The notes below the pieces were generated by a model. It did not search any database. It was not told where the DNA came from and saw only the letters and a program-made list of their open reading frames with translations. The position numbers were made by a program, and so were the translations under genes. 64,000 nt of DNA from Streptomyces sp. SCSIO 30461 (GTDB lineage Bacteria > Actinomycetota > Actinomycetes > Streptomycetales > Streptomycetaceae): contig NZ_CP146101.1 in NCBI RefSeq assembly GCF_037023745.1, positions 3,960,001 to 4,024,000 of the forward strand. The letters are read 5' to 3'. Every line of letters starts with the position of its first letter. The first letter of the stretch is position 1. Shown in pieces: positions 53,457 to 61,587 of the stretch.

Positions 53457-53573
53457 CACCCACGTGCCCGAGAACCTTGAGCTCTCCCAGGAAACTGAAA
53501 GCTTTCCTGCATTATTAGTAGTGAAAAGCTGACTAAAATGCGAAAGTTGCATCAGATCGGGTAGGCTGGAGGT

Positions 53574-53861
53574 ATGGGACTGGCCTTGGAGGAGTCGTTG
53601 CGGCTGACGGTGGCCGCATTGATGCAGGTGACGGGCGACTCGCAGCGGTCGGTTGCGGGGGTGCTGGGACTGACGCAGACGCAGGTCTCGCGCCGGCAGT
53701 CGGGTGCCGTTTCATGGAGTCTGCGCGACGTCGACGTCCTGGCCGCGCACTACGGCATCAGTGCGCTGGACCTGCTGGCGGGTCCGACCAGAGCGTGCGA
53801 GGTGCTGCCCGCCGACCGGCGCCGTTCCGCCCGGGCCGAGACGAAGGGGACAGGCCGGTGA
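53574..53861 (+). CDS. XRE-family regulator ahead of the Tap-like gene
   Basis: The ATG at 53574 follows GGAGG and gives 95 residues. A single HTH covers most of the protein (DSQRSVAGVLGLTQTQVSRRQSGAVSWSLRDVDVLAAHYGI). The 100 bases before it are unusually AT-rich for this genome and include GAAAGCTTTC, a likely promoter/operator region. Its stop overlaps the Tap-like start (GTGA), so it probably regulates the tap-tpg-like operon it heads. Confidence 0.8.
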   Translation: MGLALEESLRLTVAALMQVTGDSQRSVAGVLGLTQTQVSRRQSGAVSWSLRDVDVLAAHYGISALDLLAGPTRACEVLPADRRRSARAETKGTGR

Positions 53862-55411
53862 GCGACTTCGACGCGATCGACTCGCTGCTCGACGCCGTCG
53901 GCCCGCAGGCCGAACTCCCGCCCTGCCGGGTGCGCCGCGAGCTGCGGGAGCGGGCCCGGCTGTCCAAGGCGCAGGTGGCACGCGCGCTCGGCGTGAGCCC
54001 GTCCACCCTCAGCGGGTGGGAGAGCGGCCGCGACCCGGCCGGTGAGGTCCGCACCAAATACGCCTACCTGCTAGACGGACTGAAAGCCAAGCTCGCCACC
54101 GCCACCGAGAACACGGCGATGCCGGCTGAGGAGCAGCCCGTGGCGTCGGACACTGCTGCGGCGGCCGTCGCCTCTTCGTCTTCGACGGAACTCGGCCAGG
54201 ACGAGGACGAGGTGGAGCTGCTCGCCGTGCCCGAGTCGTGTGTGCTGTGCGGTCGTCCGGCCAAACAGCGTGTGGCCGGGTTTGCTCAGCATCTGGACCC
54301 CTCCGGCTGTCAGGCAACCCCTGCACAAACCCCGAAGGTCTCGCCCACCGCGCCATCTGCCCGGGCTCAAATGCCGCGTACAGCACGCCCGCCCCGCCCG
54401 TCCGGCGGGAAAGATGCGGCCCCGCGCGGACGGGCGTTCCAGGAGCCGTCCGGGCCGGGCGACGTGATCCACGAAGCGGTTCGCGCCGCGCTGGCCGAGC
54501 ACCAGGGCGATATCGAAGCCGCGAGCACCGCCCTGCTAAAGCGGGCCATCCCGGACGCGATGCGCCTGTTGGACGAGACCCGCAAGGGCGCCCGCTACGA
54601 CGTGATCGCCCACCCCTGGATCCCCGACATCCTCAAGAAGCAGACCTCCAAGGGCGCCGACCAGATCTGGGAGGCGCGCCCCAAATGGACCCGCACCGCC
54701 CTCCCGCCCGGTCGGCACGAGGTGACCGCGCTCGACATCAACGGCGCCTACCTCTCGGCCCTCAAGACCCACCTCCCGCTCGGCCAGCTGGAACACTCCA
54801 CGGGCTTTGCCCACGACCGGCGCCGCGCCGGAGTCCACCTGATCACCCCGCCCACCTGGGAGCACGACGCGGTGCTGCCCAACCCGATCGGCCAGCGCGA
54901 CGAACCAGGCCCCCTGTGGGTCACCGAGCCGACCCTGCGCCTGCTGCTGCGCCTGTCCGGCCCGAAGTACCGCCTGTGCGAGCCGCCCGAGGTCCACGAG
55001 TCGTACACCTCGGGAGCCACCGAGAACCTCCTGGAGAAGTTCCGGATCGCCCTCAAGGACGCCCGTGACACCGCGATCGCTGACGGCGACGGGCTGACGT
55101 TTGAGTACGTGAAGGCGATGTACTCCAAGTTCGTCTCCACGATGGGGGAGTCGAACTACAACCGGGAGCTCTACCGCCCGGACTGGATGCACATCATTCG
55201 CTCCCAGGCCTTCGCCAACCTCTGGATGAAGGCGCTCAAGGCCCACGACGCGGGACTGACGGTCGTACGGGCGATGGGCACCGACGAACTCCACGTCATC
55301 GGAGACTGGCGTCGTGTCCTCCCTGAAGGCCGCGGTGTTACCGAGGTCAAGGTCAAGGACACGTACACCGCCGGAACCGATGCCGAAGCCGGCACGGGGG
55401 AGAAGCAGTAG
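53858..55411 (+). CDS. tap: Tap-like telomere-associated protein with PolB-like palm
   Basis: The GTG at 53858 gives 517 residues. The first 78 residues resemble the start of Streptomyces Tap: LLDAVGPQAELPPCRVRREL, then an HTH (LSKAQVARALGVSPSTLSGWESG). A low-complexity linker with one zinc-type site (CVLC, 128-131, to Cys 151) follows. The C-terminal half has polymerase-B-like blocks: ALDINGAYLSALKTHLP (motif A type, Asp 293), EYVKAMYSKFVSTMGES (about 416-432) and RAMGTDELHV (motif C type, 471-480). Tap binds the telomere 3' overhang and recruits terminal protein Tpg for end patching. It is shorter than classical Tap (about 740), and similarity is clear only at the HTH and blocks, so it is a divergent member. 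Confidence 0.68.
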   Translation: MSDFDAIDSLLDAVGPQAELPPCRVRRELRERARLSKAQVARALGVSPSTLSGWESGRDPAGEVRTKYAYLLDGLKAKLATATENTAMPAEEQPVASDTAAAAVASSSSTELGQDEDEVELLAVPESCVLCGRPAKQRVAGFAQHLDPSGCQATPAQTPKVSPTAPSARAQMPRTARPPRPSGGKDAAPRGRAFQEPSGPGDVIHEAVRAALAEHQGDIEAASTALLKRAIPDAMRLLDETRKGARYDVIAHPWIPDILKKQTSKGADQIWEARPKWTRTALPPGRHEVTALDINGAYLSALKTHLPLGQLEHSTGFAHDRRRAGVHLITPPTWEHDAVLPNPIGQRDEPGPLWVTEPTLRLLLRLSGPKYRLCEPPEVHESYTSGATENLLEKFRIALKDARDTAIADGDGLTFEYVKAMYSKFVSTMGESNYNRELYRPDWMHIIRSQAFANLWMKALKAHDAGLTVVRAMGTDELHVIGDWRRVLPEGRGVTEVKVKDTYTAGTDAEAGTGEKQ

Positions 55412-55987
55412 ATGCCGGAGAAGAACATCGACTTCGGGAAGTTTGGTGCGAGCGGGATCAAGGGCAGCGAAGCCGTCGCCCGCCAGCTCGACTGGCTCGC
55501 CGCTCACATCGCCACCCCGGTGACCGCCAGGCGTGGCCTGATGGCACGCCTGCACTACCTGACGACATCGGACAGGGCCTGGCAGGCGGCCAAGGACGCC
55601 GGACTGACCGTGAGCGACCGGACGCTGAAGGCATGGCTGGAGGGCACCCGCCGTCCCTCGAAGGCCAACCTGGAACGCATCGACGCCGCCTACCGGGCGG
55701 TGCGGCGCCGCAACGTCGCCCGCCACCTCATCGCCCGCCTCAACCGCGAGGGTCGCGGCACTCGCGTGGAGATCCACCCCCTCGACCAGTCCGGCGTGGC
55801 GCGCCAGCTCCAGCGGGTGGTGGCTCACCGGACGATGAACGTGCGCCGCTGGGACAAGATCGTCGCGTCCTGGGCGGCCGGTGACCACCAGGGCCTGGAC
55901 GACGCCTGGACCGCCGATGTCCTGCCCGATCTCGGCTCCCAGTGGGGCCAGTACGAGTACGTCAAAAACATCGGCTTCGCCGCGTAG
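55412..55987 (+). CDS. tpg: Tpg-like terminal protein
   Basis: The ATG at 55412 directly follows the tap-like stop (TAGATG), and the protein has 191 residues, close to the 184 of Tpg. The region TARRGLMARLHYLTTSDRAWQ, then AGLTVSDRTLKAWLEGTRRPSKANLERI, matches the Tpg layout: a short helix, an HTH, KPRPEL-like spacing and an Arg-rich helix (AAYRAVRRRNVARHLIARLN), then VEIHPLDQSG. In Tpg this part binds the telomere, and a Thr or Ser primes DNA synthesis and stays on the 5' end. The last 50 residues (GDHQGLDDAWTADVLPDLGSQ) are not Tpg-like. A related non-telomeric DNA-binding role is possible. Confidence 0.62.
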   Translation: MPEKNIDFGKFGASGIKGSEAVARQLDWLAAHIATPVTARRGLMARLHYLTTSDRAWQAAKDAGLTVSDRTLKAWLEGTRRPSKANLERIDAAYRAVRRRNVARHLIARLNREGRGTRVEIHPLDQSGVARQLQRVVAHRTMNVRRWDKIVASWAAGDHQGLDDAWTADVLPDLGSQWGQYEYVKNIGFAA

Positions 55988-56055
55988 ACGCTGCCCATCT
56001 CTCGGGCCAGGGGGAGGGATGCCGGACACTCCACCGGGGTGACCGGAGCGGTCAA

Positions 56056-56820
56056 TCAAGCGGTGGGCAGGCCCGGAAGCCGGTCGTAGGCGGGATCGCC
56101 GGGGAAGACGACGGACTCGATGTGCTGCGGCGGGATCGCGTTGCGGTAGAGGACGTCGGCGTTGGCAGGGGCGTAGCCGATGGCCTTGCCGACGAAGGTG
56201 TGCACCACCGATTTGAAGACGAGGTGCCTGCCGGGACTGGCGAGATCCACGTAGGCGGTGACCAGCGTGGGCCGGCCCAGGCTGCGCAGTCTCTGAGCAA
56301 GACCGGCAGGGTCGTCGCAGTGCTGCCAGTAGATCGCCTCGCCGCCCCAGAAGGACAGCAGCCGCCACGCCCCGCCGATGTCGTGAGAGGTGGCCTCGGC
56401 CGAGAGGGTCAGGCAGACCTGGCCCTCTCGATCGCCCATCCTCTGCCTCCCCGGGGCGACCATGCTCTGGGAGCGCAGTACCTCCCGCTCAGCGGCGGTC
56501 AGATAGCCCCGCTCATGGGCCTGATCCAGGCGGTCATCAACGAGAGCGGCATCCAGGGGTCGCAGGCCATGGGCACGAATCGCATCGGCCTCATGGTCGA
56601 GCAGCCTGGTGCAGTGCTGCGCCCGCAGAAGGTGGCCGCGGAGCAGGTCGAGGACCTGCGCCTCCCTGTCCTCCAACTCCAAGTCGACGTACAACTCCGG
56701 CTCGTCCAGTTCGGCTTCGTGGGCGATCTTGTAGATGAGATCTGCCAGCGGCCGGGGCCACGTGGCGGGGTCGTCCACGTCCACGACGGGCCGACTGGTG
56801 GCGGCGTGAGCCAGTGTCAT
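56056..56820 (-). CDS. Hypothetical protein, convergent with the tap-tpg-like operon
   Basis: The ATG at 56820 gives 254 residues. A GTG at 56838 is also open. I do not recognise it with confidence. The text has mixed alpha/beta character: HCTRLLDHEADAIRAHGLRPLD and ERGYLTAAEREVLRSQSM, then GGAWRLLSFWGGEAIYW, TLVTAYVDLASPG and VLYRNAIPPQHIESVVF. A His near the front, a central GGEAIY and a late E-S-V-V strand loosely recall ADP-ribosyltransferase folds, but this is only a hint. Codon use is like the neighbours. Confidence 0.6.
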   Translation of the reverse strand: MTLAHAATSRPVVDVDDPATWPRPLADLIYKIAHEAELDEPELYVDLELEDREAQVLDLLRGHLLRAQHCTRLLDHEADAIRAHGLRPLDAALVDDRLDQAHERGYLTAAEREVLRSQSMVAPGRQRMGDREGQVCLTLSAEATSHDIGGAWRLLSFWGGEAIYWQHCDDPAGLAQRLRSLGRPTLVTAYVDLASPGRHLVFKSVVHTFVGKAIGYAPANADVLYRNAIPPQHIESVVFPGDPAYDRLPGLPTA

Positions 56821-57010
56821 GGCGGGCCAGTATTCCACTGCCGGACCAACAGGCTCCGGACCGGGAAATGGGTCACGGCCAGCGCGCCGGACGCCGCACC
56901 TACGGCCAGGTCAGGCCGACCTCGAGGATCAGAAAGATCCGCAACCGTACGGCCCCGGCCCATAATGGTCTTCACCGCCTGCCGCCATGGCGAACGGTGG
57001 TGTTCACCGA

Positions 57011-57087
57011 CGCGGGGTGGAGCAGCTCGGTAGCTCGCTGGGCTCATAACCCAGAGGTCGCAGGTTCAAATCCTGTCCCCGCTACTA
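57011..57087 (+). tRNA. Initiator tRNA-fMet (CAU)
   Basis: The 77 bases fold as a standard cloverleaf with a D loop AGCAGCTCGGTAGCT, anticodon loop CTCATAA, and TΨC arm CAGG/TTCAAAT/CCTG. Initiator features are present: C1 opposite U72 is unpaired, and three G-C pairs (GGG/CCC) close the anticodon stem. CCA is not encoded (it reads CTA). A near-perfect terminator follows at once. It sits between a tap-tpg-like region and a convergent TniQ gene. Confidence 0.97.
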
Positions 57088-57093
57088 CAAGGT

Positions 57094-57127
57094 GGAGGGC
57101 TCACAACCGTATGGTTGTGAGCCCTCC
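57094..57127 (+). terminator. Intrinsic terminator after tRNA-fMet
   Basis: A perfect 15-base stem (GGAGGGCTCACAACC with its complement) encloses a GTAT loop and is followed by GCTTTTA. It lies six bases past the tRNA and also faces the end of the TniQ gene, so it may serve both directions. Confidence 0.9.
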
Positions 57128-57140
57128 GCTTTTATGACGC

Positions 57141-58214
57141 CTACATGTCGGCAGCCGCCATGCCCAACTGCCAGGTCAGGCACGAGCGTCGGCTGACCGG
57201 ACCGGTCCGGGACGCGATCCGGCTGTGCCCCGCCCCAAGCACCAGCCCGTTTCGGCCCGCCGTACCGGACGGCGCGGGCACCCCCCTACGGTGACGCCCC
57301 AGCCACATCAGCAGCGCCTGACGCCCTTCAACCACGTCCACCCCCCACCCGGCCATCAACTGCTCCACGCCCGCAAGCCATCGGGACCGGTCCGCCGTAT
57401 CCCGCCGCCCCGCGGATTCGAAGTCCACCATGGCGTGCGCGAGTTCCACGGCCTCCGGATAGATCACCAGCGGGGCCGCCCGCATCTCCCAGGCGTCCAG
57501 TCCAGCCGTCCAGGCCCGCCGAACCCAGCAGACGGTGTCCGGCATCCGCGTCCACCAGTACACCGCCACCTGGAAGGCATCGGCGAACAACTCCTCGCCA
57601 GCCGGCCCCCACCGTTCGGCCAGCTGCTGCCGCACCTGGTGCGCCGTCACCGTCTCGGGCAGCTCGGCCAGCTGCACGAAGTCCGGACCACGGCCGCGGG
57701 AGTCGTCCGACCAGTAACCGTGCCGCAGACAGACCTGCCAGCTGTCCGGCGACATCAGCCACACCGTCTTGCCGACACCCAGGGCATCAGCGCACGGCGG
57801 GCAGTACCGCACGAGGTGCCCCGCCACGGGCTCCCAGCGCCACCACCACTGCGCCGCCTCTTTGCCTGGCAGCAGGTGCTCCGCGCCCAGGCTGGGCAGA
57901 TCCTGCTGCAGAAGACCAGCCGCACGGTCAGCAAGGACAGCCAGATAGCGCAGCCCCGCCTCGTTCACGTACATCTCGGTGGACTGCGGGTACTTCTCCA
58001 CCCGCTCGGTGTACGCGGATGCCTCGCCCTGTCCGACGCGGTCGAGGAACGCCGCCAGGCTCAGGCCGTTGGCGTGCGCGAGCCGGTTCACGAACGACCC
58101 CGTCGACTCACCCGGCACCGGCCGCACACGCAGCGGCAGCGGCCGGCGAGGCCCGTACAGACCGGGATCGTCCAACACCGCTGCCCTTCCGCCGAAGCCG
58201 TCACCACGGGTCAC
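57141..58214 (-). CDS. tniQ: TniQ/TnsD-family target selector
   Basis: The GTG at 58214 gives 357 residues. The N-terminus LPLRVRPVPGESTGSFVNRLAHANGLSLAAFLDRVG is the hallmark of TniQ. A zinc site follows (RYCPPCADALG, Cys 138/141; WQVCLRHGYW, Cys 162/His 165). TniQ proteins choose the target for Tn7-like transposases, and TnsD-type members bind a fixed attachment gene. This gene ends 54 bases from the 3' end of tRNA-fMet and 16 kb from the tnsABC operon. Whether it serves that operon or belongs to another element is not shown by the sequence. The C-terminal part is not recognisable as a specific DNA reader. Confidence 0.82.
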   Translation of the reverse strand: MTRGDGFGGRAAVLDDPGLYGPRRPLPLRVRPVPGESTGSFVNRLAHANGLSLAAFLDRVGQGEASAYTERVEKYPQSTEMYVNEAGLRYLAVLADRAAGLLQQDLPSLGAEHLLPGKEAAQWWWRWEPVAGHLVRYCPPCADALGVGKTVWLMSPDSWQVCLRHGYWSDDSRGRGPDFVQLAELPETVTAHQVRQQLAERWGPAGEELFADAFQVAVYWWTRMPDTVCWVRRAWTAGLDAWEMRAAPLVIYPEAVELAHAMVDFESAGRRDTADRSRWLAGVEQLMAGWGVDVVEGRQALLMWLGRHRRGVPAPSGTAGRNGLVLGAGHSRIASRTGPVSRRSCLTWQLGMAAADM

Positions 58215-58354
58215 CGTGACGGGCCCGCCAGCAGGCGGTCAAGAGCACCGACACTCGTTCAGGTGAACCCAGGCGAACGCCCTGCCACGGCCTCGCACAC
58301 TCCTTCCACCCTGTGAACCAGGTGCCTGTGCACACCGTCACCCGGGGGAGGACC

Positions 58355-60730
58355 ATGGCCACGACGACACGCATCCGCCCGGACACGACCGTCCCCGCCC
58401 CCGCGACCGCCTCGCGCCTGAAGACCCGCCTGCGCGGAGGCCAGCAAATCGCCGTCGACACCTCCGCGAGCAGCTTCATCGAGGGCTACCGCCGTGTCAG
58501 CGTCTACATGGCCACCGGCACCGGAAAGACCCTGGTGGCCCTGCACGTCGTCCAGGAAACCGCACCCGAAGGCGCCTCCCTGGTGGCAGTCCCCTCCCTG
58601 CGACTCCTTGAGCAGACCGCCGCGAAATGGCACAGCGAAGGACGTCCCGGCCGCTACCTCGGTGTCTGTTCCTCAAGCCACCCGGCAGACCCGTACTTGG
58701 CCGACGTCCTCACCATGGTGGGCACCGCCGACGACCTGGCCTGGCAGGCAGCCGACACCCCAGGGCCGCTCAACGTGTTCTGCACCTACGACTCCTTGGA
58801 CAAGGTCGTCGAAGCCCACCGCGACTTCCATCTGCCCCGCTGGGACGTCGTGGTCGCCGACGAAGCTCACCGCACCGCCGGTGACTACGACAAGCCCTGG
58901 GCCCGCATCCACCACGACGACAAGCTGCCCGCCCGCCACCGTCTCTACATGACCGCGACGCCCCGTGTTTTCGACGAGAAGAAAGCTCGCGAAAAGGGCA
59001 TCAATGCGGACACCGTCATCGCCTCCATGGACGACGTGAGCATCTACGGGCCCGTCGTCTACCGCATCTCCCTGAGAGAGGCGATCGACGAGGGGCTCCT
59101 CGCCGACTACCGCATCGCCGGCGTCGTGATCAGAGACGAAGACCTGCGGGGCCTCCTGAACCGGCTTCCCGCGAACACCTGGACCGGCGAAGCCTTGCGT
59201 GCCGCAGCCGCTCAAGTGGCCCTGCTGGTCGCGCAGCACCGCTACGACCTGCGCCGCACGCTGACCTTCCACCCCTGCATCGCCGCAGCGGACGTCTTCG
59301 CCGAAACACTCCACGAGACCGCGGCCCTGATGCCCCCGGCCTACCACGCCCCCCTGCAGGTCGGCACCGTCAGCTCCAGGCAGACCCCCTTCGAACGCCA
59401 CAAGAACTACACCGACTTCGCCTCCGCGCCCCTCAACACCCCCGCCTCACAGCAGCCGCCCCGCCGGGCCGTCCTCACCAACTGCCGCTGCTGCGCCGAA
59501 GGCGTCGACATCCCCGCCATCGACTCCCTGCTCTTCGCCCACCCCAAGACCAGCAGCATCGACATCATCCAGTCCATCGGACGCGCACTGCGCCAGACCC
59601 CAGGCGACAACAAGATCTCCACCATCGTCATCCCCATCTACATGGCACCCGGCGAAACCCTCGAGGAGGCCGTCAAGAAAACCGCCTTCCACCTGATCTA
59701 CCGGGTCCTCATCGACCTCGACGTCTACGACGAGCACACCTTCCACCTCGTCGACCACTTCCGGTACCCGAGCGACCCCACCGCCACCCCCCAGATCGCC
59801 CCGCGCCCGGAACGCGCCGACGAGATCATCCCCGTTCTCGACCTGAACGATGTCATGGCCCCCAACCGCGTATGGGAGGCCGCCTTCGAGGTCGCCACAG
59901 ACTTCTACCTCCAAAACGGCCACCTCGACGTCCCCAGCCGCTACCTCCACGGCGGCCGCTTCTACCTCGGCTGGTGGATCGGCGCACAGCGCTCCATGCG
60001 CAAGAACGGCCTGCTCCTACCCGAACGCATCGCAGCACTGGACACCCTCGGCATGATCTGGGAGCACCCCCCGCACAGCATCGAGCGCAAACTCCTCATC
60101 GCCCGCGACTACGTCACCCGCCACGGACACCTCGCCCCCCGGTGGGGCGAACACCACCAAGGCCTGCACCTGGGCCGCTGGCTCGCCGACAGCCGAAAGG
60201 AAGCCAACACCCGCCGCCTGCCCCACTGCTACCAGCGGGCCCTGAACGAGATCTACCCCTGGTGGAACACCAAAGGCAGAGCCGAATGGAAACGCACCTA
60301 CGCCCGCGCCCACGCCGCCGCACGCGACAAGACCCTGATCTTCCCCGGCCCACACCAACTCACCGGCGCCGCCCCTGTGCTGACCCAATGGCTGGCCGAG
60401 CAGATCGACAACCTCGCCGGGCTCGAGGACTACCAGCGCCACCTCATGGGCGACCTCCCCATCGAGCACCCCCTGGCCCTCCTGCTGCGCCGCCCGCGCG
60501 GCGCTTCCCAACGGGCCTTCGCCCGAGGATTGAAGGCCGCCTACGCCTACCGCTGCCGCCACCAACACCTGGACGTTCCCTACAACTACACCTGCGAAGA
60601 CGCCTTCGCCCTGGGAAGGTGGCTCGCCGAGAAGCGGCGTTTTCCGCAGGCCCTCTCACGAGAACAACTGGACGCCCTGGAAGCCCTCGACATGCGCTGG
60701 ATCTCACGCCACCGGCACCGCACACCCTGA
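58355..60730 (+). CDS. SF2 helicase with HA (helicase-associated) repeats, copy 1
   Basis: The ATG at 58355 follows GGGGGAGG and gives 791 residues. Motifs: VYMATGTGKTLVAL (Walker A), VVADEAHRTAG (Walker B), YMTATPRVF (motif III), CRCCAEGVDIPAID (motif V) and QSIGRALRQ (motif VI). The C-terminal third has three HA repeats, each with a GHL or QHLDVP core followed by an LG-WL pattern (FYLQNGHLDVPSRY; YVTRHGHLAPRW; YRCRHQHLDVPYNY), a DNA-binding module. Such helicases are common near ends of Streptomyces linear replicons (TtrA-like) and in mobile DNA. It is followed by a small gene and a second helicase of the same architecture. Confidence 0.85.
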   Translation: MATTTRIRPDTTVPAPATASRLKTRLRGGQQIAVDTSASSFIEGYRRVSVYMATGTGKTLVALHVVQETAPEGASLVAVPSLRLLEQTAAKWHSEGRPGRYLGVCSSSHPADPYLADVLTMVGTADDLAWQAADTPGPLNVFCTYDSLDKVVEAHRDFHLPRWDVVVADEAHRTAGDYDKPWARIHHDDKLPARHRLYMTATPRVFDEKKAREKGINADTVIASMDDVSIYGPVVYRISLREAIDEGLLADYRIAGVVIRDEDLRGLLNRLPANTWTGEALRAAAAQVALLVAQHRYDLRRTLTFHPCIAAADVFAETLHETAALMPPAYHAPLQVGTVSSRQTPFERHKNYTDFASAPLNTPASQQPPRRAVLTNCRCCAEGVDIPAIDSLLFAHPKTSSIDIIQSIGRALRQTPGDNKISTIVIPIYMAPGETLEEAVKKTAFHLIYRVLIDLDVYDEHTFHLVDHFRYPSDPTATPQIAPRPERADEIIPVLDLNDVMAPNRVWEAAFEVATDFYLQNGHLDVPSRYLHGGRFYLGWWIGAQRSMRKNGLLLPERIAALDTLGMIWEHPPHSIERKLLIARDYVTRHGHLAPRWGEHHQGLHLGRWLADSRKEANTRRLPHCYQRALNEIYPWWNTKGRAEWKRTYARAHAAARDKTLIFPGPHQLTGAAPVLTQWLAEQIDNLAGLEDYQRHLMGDLPIEHPLALLLRRPRGASQRAFARGLKAAYAYRCRHQHLDVPYNYTCEDAFALGRWLAEKRRFPQALSREQLDALEALDMRWISRHRHRTP

Positions 60731-60926
60731 ACCGCCGACCAACCGGCAGACCACGGGCGCGCCCCTGCGCTCCGCCCCCCGAACGAACAGCTGCACCAGA
60801 TCCTCTCGGCAGCGCCCGCCGCACCCGCCCAACAGACCCGGAACCCGAGCCCGGCAGACATCACCAGACGTACCGCAGCCCAAAAGCACGAAAGAACCGA
60901 ACGACCTCAACCAGGAGCACGGCATC

Positions 60927-61430
60927 ATGACGACACCGCCCCACTCGCCCGGCCGGCTGCCTGCCTTCAACATCGGCCTCACCCACGTCACACTCCCCAC
61001 CTCACAGGTACAGGTCAACCGCCTGACCGAACTCATCAACGAAGTCACTCTGGGCACCGACGTGATCGTGATCGTGGTAAGCCCCGCCACCCACCTGGCC
61101 GAGACCGACGTCGATCCAAGCCGCTTCATCTGGCCGACCTGGCAGGGAGAGACCGTCCCCGAGGCCCACCAGAATTGGAAGGCCGTCTTTGCTACCCAGG
61201 ACCGCACCTTCAGGGGCATCTACTACGAGGGCCCCACCCTTGAAGAGACGCAGACCTTCCGCGTCCCGGCCACCGTTCTGTCCGACGCGATGTGGAAGAT
61301 GACCCAGAACGAGCCGCCCTGCGCGGTCCTGTGCACCGGCCTCACCGGAGACCCCTCCGCAGCCGAAATCACGACCGCCCTAAAAAAAGGAAGGCTCCAA
61401 GCAGTCCTGGTAGAAGCCCTGTTCGCCTAA
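60927..61430 (+). CDS. Hypothetical protein between two HA-repeat helicases
   Basis: The ATG at 60927 gives 167 residues. Text such as VNRLTELINEVTLGTDVIVIVVSPATHLAETD, RFIWPTWQGETVPEAHQNWKAVFATQDRT and AVLVEALFA suggests an alpha/beta fold, but I recognise no family or catalytic motif. Spacers of 196 and 157 bases separate it from the helicases on the same strand. A T-poor but A-rich run (CCCTAAAAAAAGG) lies inside its end. Confidence 0.6.
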   Translation: MTTPPHSPGRLPAFNIGLTHVTLPTSQVQVNRLTELINEVTLGTDVIVIVVSPATHLAETDVDPSRFIWPTWQGETVPEAHQNWKAVFATQDRTFRGIYYEGPTLEETQTFRVPATVLSDAMWKMTQNEPPCAVLCTGLTGDPSAAEITTALKKGRLQAVLVEALFA

Positions 61431-61587
61431 CCGCAGCCCAGCCCCACGCCATCCCCTAACGTTGCACGGACACAACCCGCACCCACCGACCCGGCCCGCT
61501 CCGCTCACAACACCACTCAGCGAAGGACACCCGACACGATGGATCCCGCCGGCCACCGCTCCATCGCGCACTGAGGATCTTGTTTCA

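Noticed and set aside
57011..57087. tRNA-fMet as the attachment site of an integrase-type element
   Set aside because: No integrase gene is nearby and I could not find a repeated copy of the tRNA 3' end in the window. Only the adjacent TniQ gene suggests targeting.
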